Of a DNA stretch of 64,000 nt, positions 25,259 through 35,499 are shown in pieces. Under the pieces are notes generated by a model that was given only the letters and a program-made list of their open reading frames with translations, ran no database searches and was not told where the DNA came from. This stretch comes from DAOQTX01 sp035340715 (GTDB taxonomy: Bacteria; Bacteroidota; Bacteroidia; AKYH767-A; OLB10), in NCBI GenBank assembly GCA_035340715.1, contig DAOQTX010000004.1, positions 12,642-76,641 of the forward strand, given 5' to 3'. Each line of letters starts with the position of its first letter. Positions within the stretch are counted from its first letter, which is position 1. A program made the translations under genes and the position numbers.

Positions 25259-27131
25259 CGCTATTACTTTGACACAAAAAATTCTTGCCCTATCCATCAG
25301 CGCCTTATTATTTTCCTGTTCTTCAGAAATTAAAAAAACCAGTACTTCGACCATGAGCAAAGACGATCATTCTTTTGCCAAAGCCGATGAAATAAGTATT
25401 CATCACATTGATTTGAACTTGAAGGTAGATTTTGAACAAAAAACTTTAGCAGGAAAGGCCCGTCTTTATATTACACATCATACCAAAGTCGATTCCATTT
25501 TTTTGGATACACGAAAACTTTCAATTCAAAAAATTCAATTGAGCGATGGTACTGAAACCCCTTACCGTTTATCGGAAGAAGATGCGTTATTGGGCAGTCA
25601 GTTGGCGATAAAAGTTGCTCCAAATACCGAGTACATTGATATAGCCTACTCAACCGATCCTACAGCTGCGGCATTACAATGGCTGGTGAAAGAACAAACG
25701 GCCGGAAAACAACACCCTTTTCTTTTTACACAATCGCAAGCCATATTGGCCCGCAGTTGGATTCCGCTACAAGATAGTCCCGGCATACGATTCACCTACT
25801 CGGCTGCCATTCAAGTTCCTCAACCATTAATAGCATTGATGAGCGCACGCTCTGCCAAGCAGGATAGTTTGACCAATACGTTCTACTTTGAAATGAAACA
25901 AGCCATTCCATCGTATCTTATGGCCTTGTCGGTTGGGCATTTACAATACCACGCTTACGACCAAAGATGTGGCGTTTTTGCAGAACCTGAGATGATTGAA
26001 AAAGCTGCCTATGAATTTGCCGATATGCCATCAATGATATCGAGTGCAGAAGAATTATATGGTCCCTATGCTTGGGAACAATATGATGTGTTGGTGCTTC
26101 CTCCTTCTTTTCCGTTTGGTGGAATGGAAAATCCGCGTTTAACTTTTGCCACACCTACCATCATTGCAGGCGATCGCAGTTTGGTTGCTTTAATTGCGCA
26201 TGAGTTGGCCCACAGTTGGAGTGGAAACTTAGTTACCAATGCCACATGGAACGACTTTTGGCTCAACGAGGGGTTTACGGTTTATTTCGAATCGCGCATT
26301 ATGGAAAAGCTTTATGGCAAGCCTTATGCCGATATGTTGATCAAACTTTCATACGATGAACTTTCACACACTCTTGAAGAGATGAAAGACCATGCGGACG
26401 ACACACATCTTTATTTACAACTTAAAGGTCGCGATCCCGATGAGGGACTCACTGACATTGCTTATGAAAAAGGAAGATTCTTTCTTCGGCATATTGAACA
26501 AACTGTGGGGCGAGAAAAATGGGATGCTTTTCTGAAAGGATATTTTTCCAGTCATGCGTTTAAAAGTATAACCACCACTGCTTTTCTGGAATATCTTCAA
26601 AGCCATCTGCTGCAATCTATTCCCGGAGCGGATGAAAAAATAAAACTAAATGAATGGGTATATGGCGCAGGTCTTCCGCCTGTATTTTTACCCCCAAGTT
26701 CTGAAGAGTTGACCCGGGTAGAAAAAAGTGCTGAAGCTTTTCTTTCAAATTCAAAAGCTGAAGCGATAGATACCAATGGATATAGCAGTCATCATTTTTT
26801 GCATTTATTGCGTTCGTTAAGTTCGTCAATCAGCAAAGAACAACTGGGATTGCTCGATCAAAGATTTAACTTTTCGAACAGTGGAAATAGCGAAGTATTG
26901 AGTCAGTGGTTATTGCTAAGCATACAAAAACAATATGGTCCGGCTATGCCGCAACTTGAAAACTTTTTGCTTCAGGTGGGAAGAAGAAAATTTTTAAAAC
27001 CCTTGTATTCCGCCTTAGCTAAAACACCCGAAGGAAAAGAGGAAGCGCTTCGAATCTATAGCAAAGCCCGCGATTCTTATCATTCGGTTAGTTACGGAAC
27101 AATAGACCAAATTTTAGGTTATACACCATAG
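25221..27131 (+). CDS. M1 family zinc aminopeptidase (leukotriene A4 hydrolase-like), lipoprotein
   Basis: This is a metallo-aminopeptidase of the gluzincin type. The exopeptidase motif GGMEN and the zinc motif HELAHSWSG (near residue 330) are present, with the third ligand Glu in NEGFTVYFE about 19 residues later. A C-terminal helical domain resembles leukotriene A4 hydrolase. The N-terminus ends in a lipobox, LLFSC, so the enzyme is probably anchored to an envelope membrane. The ATG at 25221 overlaps the end of the previous gene by 38 bases. A TTG near 25269 would give a more compact signal sequence and avoid the overlap, so the start is open. Confidence 0.92.
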   Translation: MELLKLKKLLNSNAITLTQKILALSISALLFSCSSEIKKTSTSTMSKDDHSFAKADEISIHHIDLNLKVDFEQKTLAGKARLYITHHTKVDSIFLDTRKLSIQKIQLSDGTETPYRLSEEDALLGSQLAIKVAPNTEYIDIAYSTDPTAAALQWLVKEQTAGKQHPFLFTQSQAILARSWIPLQDSPGIRFTYSAAIQVPQPLIALMSARSAKQDSLTNTFYFEMKQAIPSYLMALSVGHLQYHAYDQRCGVFAEPEMIEKAAYEFADMPSMISSAEELYGPYAWEQYDVLVLPPSFPFGGMENPRLTFATPTIIAGDRSLVALIAHELAHSWSGNLVTNATWNDFWLNEGFTVYFESRIMEKLYGKPYADMLIKLSYDELSHTLEEMKDHADDTHLYLQLKGRDPDEGLTDIAYEKGRFFLRHIEQTVGREKWDAFLKGYFSSHAFKSITTTAFLEYLQSHLLQSIPGADEKIKLNEWVYGAGLPPVFLPPSSEELTRVEKSAEAFLSNSKAEAIDTNGYSSHHFLHLLRSLSSSISKEQLGLLDQRFNFSNSGNSEVLSQWLLLSIQKQYGPAMPQLENFLLQVGRRKFLKPLYSALAKTPEGKEEALRIYSKARDSYHSVSYGTIDQILGYTP

Positions 27132-27213
27132 CGTTCAACAATCATTTGGACTTATACTTAATTTTCGTGGCCTTGCGCAACAAACAGGTGCAATGCTTTG
27201 TTATCCATACTAA

Positions 27214-27819
27214 ATGATAAAGAAGTATAAAATAGTATTGCTGCTATTCTGTATGTCGTTTTCATTGCATGCAAAAGCTCAAGTGAACAGCATAGTAAAC
27301 TTTTATGCGACTCAAATAAACAAAATAGTATATATGAGTTTCACTATAAAACAAGGCAATACCTGTGCTGATACTCAGATTCAACGCTCTGCCGATAGTA
27401 TTACCTTTAATACCATTGGAATTATTCCGGGTATTTGTGGAAGCATTACAACAGATGAATCCTATAGTTTTAGCGATTCATTACCGCTTTATGGACAAAT
27501 CAATTATTATAGAATTTATTTAGGAAACCAAGGTAGTTCGTATGTTGTAAAAGTTGAAGTAAGTCCTCTCTCCGAACTCCCTTTAATAGTGTATCCAAAT
27601 CCCTCTTCCGATTTTACTACCGTGCAATTGGATCAATCGCTCGGAAAGAATTATCAAATCACTGTATTCGATCTGTTTGGGAAGAAAATGATTGAACCCG
27701 CTCGTTTTTTCTCACCTTATTTTCTATCGACCCATCAATGGGTTTCCGGCAATTATATCATTCAAGTGTCATCTGAAGATGGCCTTATATTAAAAAGCAA
27801 TTTGAGTGTGGTGCGCTAA
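27214..27819 (+). CDS. Small secreted protein with type A T9SS signal
   Basis: This 201-residue protein has a signal peptide (KIVLLLFCMSFSLHAKAQ) and a short cargo domain of about 95 residues. The cargo opens VNSIVNFYATQINKIVYMSFTIKQGNTCADTQIQR in meaning like a fibronectin-type strand pattern. A type A T9SS sorting domain ends it (LIVYPNPSSDFTTV, ITVFDLFGKKM, VSGNYIIQVSS). The cargo contains two cysteines that could pair. No enzyme motif is visible and the role is unknown. Confidence 0.85.
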   Translation: MIKKYKIVLLLFCMSFSLHAKAQVNSIVNFYATQINKIVYMSFTIKQGNTCADTQIQRSADSITFNTIGIIPGICGSITTDESYSFSDSLPLYGQINYYRIYLGNQGSSYVVKVEVSPLSELPLIVYPNPSSDFTTVQLDQSLGKNYQITVFDLFGKKMIEPARFFSPYFLSTHQWVSGNYIIQVSSEDGLILKSNLSVVR

Positions 27820-27862
27820 GCAATCAATCCTTCAATCAGGTGCAGTGAACAAAAAAGATTCC

Positions 27863-27911
27863 TTCGTCACCCGGCAGCATGCGTTGCTTTATCTTTCCTT
27901 GCAATGACGAA
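27863..27911. repeat. Candidate REP-like palindromic element
   Basis: TTCGTCA (27863-27869) and TGACGAA (27905-27911) are inverted arms around a GC-richer core (CACCCGGCAGCATGCG) that stands out from the AT-rich surroundings. The wording 'TTCGTC...CAATGACGAA' resembles short dispersed palindromic repeats of other genomes. No second copy is visible in the window. Confidence 0.3.
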
Positions 27912-27976
27912 TAGGAAAAAAAGAAAGGTTTATTTTCTATTTCATTTAAAAGATTTTTTAGCACCTCTTCATTTAG

Positions 27977-27984
27977 TACTTTTG
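27977..27984 (+). promoter_or_regulatory. -7 element for the acyl-CoA dehydrogenase gene
   Basis: TACTTTTG fits TAnnTTTG and lies 35 bases before the ATG at 28020. No TTG is found at the usual spacing upstream. Confidence 0.4.
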
Positions 27985-28019
27985 TGCTGCTCAAAAAAAT
28001 AACTATTTTAAATTCAATT

Positions 28020-29198
28020 ATGGCTACCGATCATTTTCAATCTCCCGATTATTATCAAATAGACGAATTGCTGTCTGAAGAACATATTCTCATACGGAAC
28101 TCAGTAAGAGAATGGGTAAAAAAGGAAGTGAGTCCGATTATAGAAGACTATGCTCAGCGCGCTGAGTTTCCAAAACAAATCATACGCGGGCTTGGAGAGA
28201 TTGGTGCTTTTGGCCCATACATTCCGGAGCAGTATGGCGGCCCGGGATTGGATCAAATTTCCTATGGTTTAATAATGCAAGAGATAGAACGAGGCGACTC
28301 GGGTGTGCGCAGTACCGCTTCGGTACAGAGTTCTTTGGTGATGTATCCCATTTTTACTTACGGAAGCGAAGAACAAAAGAAAAAGTATTTACCCAAATTG
28401 GCTACAGGCGAGTTAATGGGTTGCTTCGGGTTAACCGAACCCGATCATGGTTCGAATCCAAGCGGAATGCTCAGCAATATTAAAGACAAAGGAAATCATG
28501 TGGTACTCAACGGTTCAAAAATGTGGATCAGCAATGCTCCATTTGCAGACATTGCTGTTGTTTGGGCTAAAGATGAAAAAGGCGATATAAGAGGTATGGT
28601 GGTTGAGCGGGGCATGAAAGGTTTCAGCACTCCTGAAACACATAACAAGTGGAGTCTTAGAGCAAGTGCAACCGGTGAGTTGGTGTTCGACAATGTTGAA
28701 ATTCCAAAAGAGAATATTTTTCCAAACGTTAAAGGATTAAAAGGTCCTTTGGGTTGTTTGAATTCGGCTCGGTATGGTATTGCCTGGGGTGCCATTGGCG
28801 CAGCCATGGATTGTTATGATACCGCTTTGCGCTATTCAAAAGAAAGAATTCAATTTGGCAAAGCGATTGGTTCTTTTCAATTGCAACAAAAAAAATTGGC
28901 TGAAATGATTACTGAAATTACCAAAGCACAGTTGTTGGCTTGGCGTCTGGGTGTTTTGAAAAATGAGAATCGGGCTACACCGCAACAAATAAGTATGGCC
29001 AAAAGAAACAATGTTGATATGGCATTGACCATTACCCGTCAGGCCCGTCAGATGTTAGGCGGAATGGGAATTACCGGTGAGTATCCAATTATGCGACACA
29101 TGATGAATCTTGAAAGTGTGATTACGTATGAAGGCACGCACGATATTCATTTACTTATAACCGGAATGGATGTAACCGGATTCAATGCGTTCTCTTAA
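28020..29198 (+). CDS. Glutaryl-CoA dehydrogenase-type acyl-CoA dehydrogenase
   Basis: This is an FAD-dependent dehydrogenase of 392 residues. The glutaryl-CoA subgroup is suggested by RGDSGVRSTASVQSSLVMYPI near residue 90, GCFGLTEPDHGSNPSGM near 137, and the C-terminal TYEGTHDIHLLITG, whose Glu is the expected catalytic base. Glutaryl-CoA dehydrogenase oxidises and decarboxylates glutaryl-CoA to crotonyl-CoA in lysine and tryptophan degradation. The frame extends to 27984, but that TTG belongs to the promoter element, so I use the ATG at 28020. Its stop overlaps the end of the convergent membrane-protein gene by four bases. Confidence 0.93.
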   Translation: MATDHFQSPDYYQIDELLSEEHILIRNSVREWVKKEVSPIIEDYAQRAEFPKQIIRGLGEIGAFGPYIPEQYGGPGLDQISYGLIMQEIERGDSGVRSTASVQSSLVMYPIFTYGSEEQKKKYLPKLATGELMGCFGLTEPDHGSNPSGMLSNIKDKGNHVVLNGSKMWISNAPFADIAVVWAKDEKGDIRGMVVERGMKGFSTPETHNKWSLRASATGELVFDNVEIPKENIFPNVKGLKGPLGCLNSARYGIAWGAIGAAMDCYDTALRYSKERIQFGKAIGSFQLQQKKLAEMITEITKAQLLAWRLGVLKNENRATPQQISMAKRNNVDMALTITRQARQMLGGMGITGEYPIMRHMMNLESVITYEGTHDIHLLITGMDVTGFNAFS

Positions 29199-29935
29199 TT
29201 GCTTTTGGATTGATTCAACTTTAACACCAGTTGCTTTATCGACAAAAAATGCAGCATGAGCGCAATAGGAACCAATACTGAAGGCAGAAGAGAGTAAGGC
29301 CAAATAACCGGTAAAGTATTGGCCGGCTCATTCATAAAATATTTGAATGGAAAAGGAGAGGATAAGGCTGCTATCGTTACTACATTAATGATTAACAGGA
29401 TACCCAAAATGTTCCAAATGATGGCAACCCACTGCGGCAAACTTTTTTTCACAAAACAAAAATAACCGATCAAAGGGGCTGTGATGCCAATTAGAATGTC
29501 GTAGTTCATTCCTTCAAAAGTCATTTGTACCGGTATAACGTAAGCGTAGTAGAGTGATACTAAAATAATCTCAACTACAATCCTGAAGGATTGCACATAT
29601 ATCAAATGTTCGGGTGGTACGTAACGAAGTAAGTAAGACACTCGACCTGAAAACAAGATGGCCAATACTATCATTACAATCACTATCATCAGCAATAACA
29701 TTCGCGGAGGCATGGCATCGTATTTATTAAAGTAACCCATAACCGTTGCAATGCTGACCAAAAATACCCATACAGCAATGGCTGAACCTGTGAAATAAAG
29801 AGTGATTCTTCTTTGAGGCAAAGCGATACCGACTTGCTTCAATGCGTTTTGATGAATGACTAATACCGACATGATAACCGCCAATAGTAGCCCCAAAAAT
29901 AGAGATGTAATAAAAGAAGAAATAGAAGCCTCCAC
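29195..29935 (-). CDS. Uncharacterised integral membrane protein with about seven helices
   Basis: I do not recognise a named family. The 246 residues hold about seven hydrophobic helices: near 8-27, 48-68, 80-97, 118-138, 150-165, 172-192 and 212-235. Loops are short, and there are no charged motifs or histidine clusters that would suggest a cofactor. The frame begins with GTG at 29935, and no ATG gives the full first helix. The gene stands alone on the minus strand, with its stop inside the end of the acyl-CoA dehydrogenase gene. Confidence 0.75.
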   Translation of the reverse strand: MEASISSFITSLFLGLLLAVIMSVLVIHQNALKQVGIALPQRRITLYFTGSAIAVWVFLVSIATVMGYFNKYDAMPPRMLLLMIVIVMIVLAILFSGRVSYLLRYVPPEHLIYVQSFRIVVEIILVSLYYAYVIPVQMTFEGMNYDILIGITAPLIGYFCFVKKSLPQWVAIIWNILGILLIINVVTIAALSSPFPFKYFMNEPANTLPVIWPYSLLPSVLVPIALMLHFLSIKQLVLKLNQSKSN

Positions 29936-30036
29936 TACGCGAAGTTATCAAGCCCTATCAGCAATGCAATAGCGAATGAACAAAGAATAACATTTATTTG
30001 GCGATCTGTTCAATTCGTATGGTGAACGAGAATTAT

Positions 30037-32535
30037 TTACTCCTGAAAGTAAACTCTTTTTACTCTTCCCGAAATCGAGGTAAGAATTTCATAGGGAATG
30101 GTGTCCAATGCCGCAGCCATTAATTCTATTGGGTGCTCAGGTCCAAAAACAATAGCTTCGCTTCCTTCTTTGACAGGAATATCGGTTACATCTACCATAA
30201 TCATATCCATACATACCGAGCCAATAACGGGTGCGGGTCTTTTGTTGATGAGCACAGAAAAATTTCCATTACCCAGTTTTCGATTAAATCCATCGGCATA
30301 GCCAATACCCAATGTCGCTATCATGCTGTCGCGTTTTAAGACCCCTTTTCGATTGTAGCCAATTGATTCGCCCGCTTTCACCGATCGAACTTGCGAAACG
30401 GTTGTTTTTAATCGCGCTACCGGAATCAAATGTTTGAGCACGTTTTTGGGAACACCAACTCCATGCATACCTATTCCCAATCGAACCATATTCATTTGAT
30501 GATCCGGGAATCGTGTGATGCCACTTGAATTAAGTACATGTTTGATAAAATCTTGCTTCAAATGTTTACTCAACTCCAGACAAACTTTATTAAACAGCTC
30601 AATTTGGTGTTGGGTAAATGAATCATGTGTCGATTGATCGGTCGAAGCCAAATGAGTAAATACACTTTTTACTTCCAGTTGTTTATGATTTTGCAAGCGC
30701 ACAATCAGTTGGTTTATTTCACGCATTTCGAAACCAAGGCGATGCATACCACTGTCTATTTTCAAATGCACCGGAAAGGGAGTGGTTCTATCGGCCTTTT
30801 TTTGAACTGCTTCGGCAAATGATTGAAGAACTCTGAAAGAATAAATTTCAGGCTCCAGGTTGTGCTGAATCATTTGATCGAAGCTTTGCTCCTCAGGACT
30901 CATCACCATTATGGGAATATGTATGCCCGCTTTGCGAAGTTCTATTCCTTCATCGGCATAAGCAACTGCCAAATAATCTACTCTATGAAATTGCAGCAAG
31001 TCCGCAATCTCATGCGAACCGCTTCCATAGCCTAAAGCCTTTACCATCGCCATTATTTGGGTGCCCGGTTTAATGAATGAACGATAATAGTTTAAGTTGT
31101 GCTCTAACGCACTCAGATTAATTTCAAGAACTGTTTCATGAGCTTTCTTCTGAAACATTTCCAACAAAGTTTCAAAGCCAAATGCCCGTGCTCCTTTAAG
31201 CAGAATCATTTCGTTGTGAAATCGGCTGGCAACAAACTCTTGTTTAAACTTTTCGGTGCTTTCGTAAAACTCAGTTTGGCCGCTAAATAAATGTTGAACC
31301 GAAAGCAAATCGGGTCCAATACCAATCAAACGATCAATGTTTTTTTGTCGAAGCAAGACATTCACTTCAGTATAAAGTTGTTCTTTGTCTTTTCCACTTT
31401 GCAGGATATCGGATAGAATAACGGTTTTGTCGGTAAACAACTTTTGTTGATTCATAAAATCCAAAGCGATTGACAATGAGCCGAGATCGGAGTTGTATGA
31501 ATCGTTGATGATACTGCAATGATTGATGCCTTCTTTCATTTCGAGTCGCATAGCTACCGGAATCAACTGTTTCATTCGATCGGAAATGGTGGCTTGATCG
31601 ATTTCAAGAAACAACATCATGGCCCAACAATGAATGGCATTTTCTATGGAAGCATCATCGGTAAACGGTATTTGAATGGTGGCAAAATTATTTTTAAATA
31701 CGCCTTGTATCTCGGTATAATTTTCAAACTGTTTTACACGGCCTATTTGTAAATCGGCTCTCATTTTTCTCGACCAGGTAAACAGTCGTATGTTTTGCGG
31801 TAGAATTTTAGAGGCATTGATTTGTTGTTCTATCAATAAATAATCACGACAATACACCAACGCTTTACATGGCGCAAAGAGTTGAAGTTTTTCTAAAATT
31901 TTTTGTTCAAACGATTCAAAGTTTTCTGCATGTGCCTGACCAATATTTGTAAACAAACCAATTTGTGCTTTAACAATTTCGGCCAACGCTTTCATTTCAC
32001 CGCTTTTAGAAATGCCTGCTTCAAATATTGCCAAATCGTTTTCGCTGCGCATTTGCCATACCGAAAGCGGAACTCCAATTTGAGAATTGTAACTCTTTGG
32101 ACTTTTAACAATGTGATAATCTTCTCTCATCAATTGATAAAGCCATTCTTTTACGATTGTTTTTCCATTACTGCCCGTGATGCCGATTACCGGAATATCA
32201 AACAATTCCCGGTGTGTGCGGCTTAGTCTTTGCAAAGCCAAAAGGGTATCATTTACGACAAAATAAACAGCTTTGCTCTCTGCTTTTGCGAAATCTTTCT
32301 TACTGATTACAAAAGCTCTGACTCCCTTTTGCAATAAAGGTTCTACAAATTCATGTCCATCTCTGCGGTCGCCTTCAATAGCAAAAAACAAAGTATCATC
32401 AGGCGATGAGAGTTTCCGACTATCGGTAGATAAATAGCGAATGTTTAGCTCTGTGCCGGCTGCATTGATCACCTGAGCATTCATCGCTTCGCTCAATCGC
32501 TTGATATCGTAAATAATGTGGGCTTGATTGCTCAT
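30037..32535 (-). CDS. Bifunctional MurF ligase / alanine racemase
   Basis: This 832-residue fusion catalyses two linked steps of peptidoglycan precursor synthesis. The N-terminal part (about 1-460) is UDP-MurNAc-tripeptide:D-Ala-D-Ala ligase, with its ATP loop GITGSNGKT near residue 118 and the Mur ligase signature [13 protein letters not shown]. The C-terminal part (about 465-832) is a PLP-dependent alanine racemase, with the PLP lysine in [12 protein letters not shown] near 495 and the catalytic tyrosine region [15 protein letters not shown] near 735. The fusion is known in Bacteroidota. It supplies D-Ala next to the enzyme that consumes D-Ala-D-Ala. The start overlaps the tdk stop by four bases. 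Confidence 0.95.
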   Translation of the reverse strand: MSNQAHIIYDIKRLSEAMNAQVINAAGTELNIRYLSTDSRKLSSPDDTLFFAIEGDRRDGHEFVEPLLQKGVRAFVISKKDFAKAESKAVYFVVNDTLLALQRLSRTHRELFDIPVIGITGSNGKTIVKEWLYQLMREDYHIVKSPKSYNSQIGVPLSVWQMRSENDLAIFEAGISKSGEMKALAEIVKAQIGLFTNIGQAHAENFESFEQKILEKLQLFAPCKALVYCRDYLLIEQQINASKILPQNIRLFTWSRKMRADLQIGRVKQFENYTEIQGVFKNNFATIQIPFTDDASIENAIHCWAMMLFLEIDQATISDRMKQLIPVAMRLEMKEGINHCSIINDSYNSDLGSLSIALDFMNQQKLFTDKTVILSDILQSGKDKEQLYTEVNVLLRQKNIDRLIGIGPDLLSVQHLFSGQTEFYESTEKFKQEFVASRFHNEMILLKGARAFGFETLLEMFQKKAHETVLEINLSALEHNLNYYRSFIKPGTQIMAMVKALGYGSGSHEIADLLQFHRVDYLAVAYADEGIELRKAGIHIPIMVMSPEEQSFDQMIQHNLEPEIYSFRVLQSFAEAVQKKADRTTPFPVHLKIDSGMHRLGFEMREINQLIVRLQNHKQLEVKSVFTHLASTDQSTHDSFTQHQIELFNKVCLELSKHLKQDFIKHVLNSSGITRFPDHQMNMVRLGIGMHGVGVPKNVLKHLIPVARLKTTVSQVRSVKAGESIGYNRKGVLKRDSMIATLGIGYADGFNRKLGNGNFSVLINKRPAPVIGSVCMDMIMVDVTDIPVKEGSEAIVFGPEHPIELMAAALDTIPYEILTSISGRVKRVYFQE

Positions 32536-33101
32536 TTATTGCGCTGTGTGTAGCACGATCGGCACAAGGGGATATAACTTTCCCTTTCGCCCAGCATTAC
32601 TACATCTTTATTTTCAACGGTTCGATAGGAGAATTGAGCCAACTCTCCACAATCCATACATACGGCATGCACTTTAGTTACAAACTCAGCTACCGACATC
32701 AGATCGGGAATTGGACCAAAGGGTTTGCCACTAAAGTCCATGTCCAAACCGGCCACGATTACACGTACACCTTGATTGGCTAATTGCACACAAACATCGC
32801 TTAAGCCTCTATCGAAAAATTGAGCTTCATCTATTCCCACTACATCTACATCAAAACTCAGCAATAAAATATTTGACGATGCATCAACCGGAATACTGGG
32901 TATGGCATTTTGATCGTGCGATACAATATCACTTTCATGATATCGATGATCGACTTTAGGTTTATAAATTTCAACTTTCTGTTTAGCAAATCGTGCACGC
33001 TTTAATCTACGGATCAATTCTTCCGTTTTTCCCGAAAACATTGATCCGCAAATAACTTCGATCCAGCCCTTTCGTGAATGATTGAATTCTTTGCTTTGCA
33101 C
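32532..33101 (-). CDS. tdk: Thymidine kinase (type II)
   Basis: This 189-residue kinase phosphorylates thymidine to dTMP in nucleoside salvage. The P-loop [12 protein letters not shown] is at about residue 18, the DEAQFF motif near 95, and the lasso/zinc region has CMDCG near 150 and CRSCY near the end, four cysteines in total. The start is GTG at 33101; no ATG lies between it and the P-loop that would leave the conserved [11 protein letters not shown] strand intact. The stop overlaps the murF-alr start (ATGA). Confidence 0.95.
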   Translation of the reverse strand: MQSKEFNHSRKGWIEVICGSMFSGKTEELIRRLKRARFAKQKVEIYKPKVDHRYHESDIVSHDQNAIPSIPVDASSNILLLSFDVDVVGIDEAQFFDRGLSDVCVQLANQGVRVIVAGLDMDFSGKPFGPIPDLMSVAEFVTKVHAVCMDCGELAQFSYRTVENKDVVMLGERESYIPLCRSCYTQRNK

Positions 33102-33171
33102 CCTATAATTGATTTGAGTGTAAAATTAGAAATAAAAAATTCTCTTGCAGTGTCGAAATTACAAAACACAA

Positions 33172-33200
33172 AAGCCACCCGGAAAACTCCAAAGTGGCTT
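33172..33200 (-). terminator. Probable terminator after the TonB/HmuY-like operon
   Basis: AAGCCAC (33200-33194 on the minus strand) pairs with GTGGCTT (33178-33172). The loop is long, about 15 bases, and a T-rich run TTGTGTTTTG follows. It lies 23 bases after the last gene of the operon. Confidence 0.5.
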
Positions 33201-33222
33201 GTGCTCAAACATATAGGTTTCC

Positions 33223-34476
33223 CTATTTTTCTATAATTATTTTTTTCGATTGGATATTATATCCATTGTGTATTTGTAGGATATATACCCCATTGGCTAA
33301 TGAAGATACATCCAACTGTCCACTGAGGAAATTTTGCTCATTCACAAAGTTTTGTTCGATCAGTTTTCTAGCACTCATATCGAATAATATGGCCTTTGTA
33401 TTTTTTTCAGCCGATGGCGTATAAAGCGAGAAGTGAATAGAGGTACTGGCCGGATTGGGATAACATTCCAAAATCAAAGCTTGCTCTTGCTCCGGGGTTG
33501 CCAGTGCTAAGTATTCTTTTGTGAAATAAAATTTACCCGAAGCAGCTCCACCGAATCCGGTAAAGATCATTTTGTAAATATTATAATTTACATCTCTTAC
33601 AAAAAATGCGAGAGAGTCTTCAATTACCCAACTAAAAGTATTCATGTCGAAATATTTCCAATTGTATCCTATAGCATTGGTAAAATGTGAAAACTGAGTG
33701 GCATTATATGTTGCACTGTTTACATCAACCGGATACGCTTTTTCTACCAAAACATTTTTGTTGCTCAACACACCACCCACCATGTAGGTAATAGGATCAA
33801 CCGAAAGATATTGTGTAAACACCAAATCCCAGTTGCTGTTCAATGGCTCCCGGTCAATTGCTATATTGTTTACCATTGAGTAGTACGCAAAGTTTTTACC
33901 GATATAGTTTGACTTATTTATACTGCCGATAATTTCGTTGCTGCCATCGGGGTTGGCATATTTAAATGTATAGATACCCGCTGTAAGAGATTCGATATAC
34001 ATTTTTTTAACTGCTCCATTACTCAAACGGATAAAATAAACCGAGTCACCGATTACTTGATGTGTAGCGAAATTATAATTGCCCCATCCTAAATCAAATG
34101 GATCGGCAGGGTTGTAGGTTCTGTTGAACGCTCCCATTCCCCAGGCAGTATCATGATTGAATAATTCATTCCCAGCCACCATTGAGGCAAGCGTATCGGC
34201 ATACGAAATGGCAGACCAATTGGCAACACTGTTCACCGGACGATATAAGGTTGCCATGTTTTTAGAATTGATCAATACAGAAGCTGTTTGACCATTGATT
34301 TCGAAAGCAATGTCCCAATCTAAATTGCTCACACTGCTTTGAGTGCCATTGCTCATGCTGTAAAAGGTTTGGTTTGGGTAACCGGGATTAATGCTAACAG
34401 AATCGCTCACTACCTGAGCTGAAGCCCACGTGGATAGAGTGCATATGCTAAGTAACGTGAATAAAATTCTTTTCAT
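33223..34476 (-). CDS. HmuY-like secreted protein with type A T9SS signal
   Basis: This 417-residue protein has a signal peptide ending in WASAQ near residue 21. The body (about 22-335) contains two WDLAF-type lines, NLDWDIAFEINGQ near 53 and NSNWDLVFTQY near 220, then AIGYNWKYFDMNTF near 270. This pattern recalls HmuY haem-binding proteins and is shared with the neighbouring lipoprotein. A type A T9SS sorting domain ends it (LECYPNPASTSIHFSLY, ILFDMSARKLIEQN, LANGVYILQI). It is the third gene of the operon behind the TonB-dependent receptor. Haem is a likely but unproven ligand. Confidence 0.8.
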   Translation of the reverse strand: MKRILFTLLSICTLSTWASAQVVSDSVSINPGYPNQTFYSMSNGTQSSVSNLDWDIAFEINGQTASVLINSKNMATLYRPVNSVANWSAISYADTLASMVAGNELFNHDTAWGMGAFNRTYNPADPFDLGWGNYNFATHQVIGDSVYFIRLSNGAVKKMYIESLTAGIYTFKYANPDGSNEIIGSINKSNYIGKNFAYYSMVNNIAIDREPLNSNWDLVFTQYLSVDPITYMVGGVLSNKNVLVEKAYPVDVNSATYNATQFSHFTNAIGYNWKYFDMNTFSWVIEDSLAFFVRDVNYNIYKMIFTGFGGAASGKFYFTKEYLALATPEQEQALILECYPNPASTSIHFSLYTPSAEKNTKAILFDMSARKLIEQNFVNEQNFLSGQLDVSSLANGVYILQIHNGYNIQSKKIIIEK

Positions 34477-34491
34477 TTTTTTGGATGGTAT

Positions 34492-35499
34492 TTAAAATCG
34501 TTTGTATTCAAAAATTGCGGTGCCCTTGTTTCCCGATGTATCGTAGAAATCTAAAAAGCGAAGTTTATATAAATAGCCTGTGGCGTCTTTAATAATATAA
34601 TAACGATCCGGAACAATGGAATACAGATTGGTGGAAAAACTAAATTGCTTCCATTCAAATCCGATATAAGCAGCTTGGGTGTAACGCTGCACCATTTGCG
34701 CTTGCCCAAATTCCAAATCCGCAAATGGAATATAATCCGGCAATGAATCTTTAGCCAACATTCCTGCCTCGATTTGATTCCATCGATTGAGCAGGGTTCC
34801 GGTTACTAAATAATATCGGAAAGGAGAGCCAATCGGTTCTTCTTTGTATTCGTGAATATATTTTCCAAACATCAACTGCCATTTACTCGATGGCGGAGCA
34901 ACACTCACCAATTGACCGCCTCCACTAAAATTAAAATACATCAATGCATAGGCATTGTTTTTTGGAATGAAAAATGTTTGATAGCCACTGTTGTCTAGAT
35001 AGGAATAGCTGATCTGATATCCGTTTGCATCAACCGTATCCACTTTAAACTTTCTAAATCGTTCGGCACCTGAATGCTCATACGCTCCACGATCGATAAT
35101 AAATACTTCGCCACTAAAAATGCTGTTTTGATAATAGGAACTCATTGCCAATGAATCGTCATACAAATGTTCATGGTCTGTTTTCCAATTCACTCCGGTA
35201 GAATCGGCCATATTCATTAGGGCATATCCGCTTCTACCTGCAAACATAAACTTGGCTTGATTGAGATACACTCTGTTGCCTTGAGCTGAAGCTTCAAAAG
35301 CTAAATCGAAACTATTGTATGGGGCACTGTAAGTTTTGTTTTCATATAAATCTACAAAGACCAAAGATTGATACGTGTTTCCCATGCTGGCTTGCATCAG
35401 GGTTAAATTTCCAGGGGCATTGAGCGACAGAGCTGTTTCGTTTTTCTCGCAGGAAGAAAAAAACAAACCCAAAGCAATGAATAGAATCCAACTCCTCAT
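34492..35499 (-). CDS. HmuY-like lipoprotein
   Basis: This 335-residue protein has a lipobox, LFFSSC (near residue 17), predicting surface or periplasmic lipid anchoring. The mature part has YNSFDLAFEASAQGNRVYLN near 60, KWQLMFGKYIHEY near 205 and a C-terminal IGFEWKQFSFST, RYYIIKDATGYLYKLRFLDF, comparable in order and spacing to the T9SS-secreted neighbour and to HmuY. HmuY takes haem from host proteins and hands it to its TonB-dependent receptor. The start overlaps the receptor stop by four bases (ATGA). No T9SS signal is present. Confidence 0.8.
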   Translation of the reverse strand: MRSWILFIALGLFFSSCEKNETALSLNAPGNLTLMQASMGNTYQSLVFVDLYENKTYSAPYNSFDLAFEASAQGNRVYLNQAKFMFAGRSGYALMNMADSTGVNWKTDHEHLYDDSLAMSSYYQNSIFSGEVFIIDRGAYEHSGAERFRKFKVDTVDANGYQISYSYLDNSGYQTFFIPKNNAYALMYFNFSGGGQLVSVAPPSSKWQLMFGKYIHEYKEEPIGSPFRYYLVTGTLLNRWNQIEAGMLAKDSLPDYIPFADLEFGQAQMVQRYTQAAYIGFEWKQFSFSTNLYSIVPDRYYIIKDATGYLYKLRFLDFYDTSGNKGTAIFEYKRF

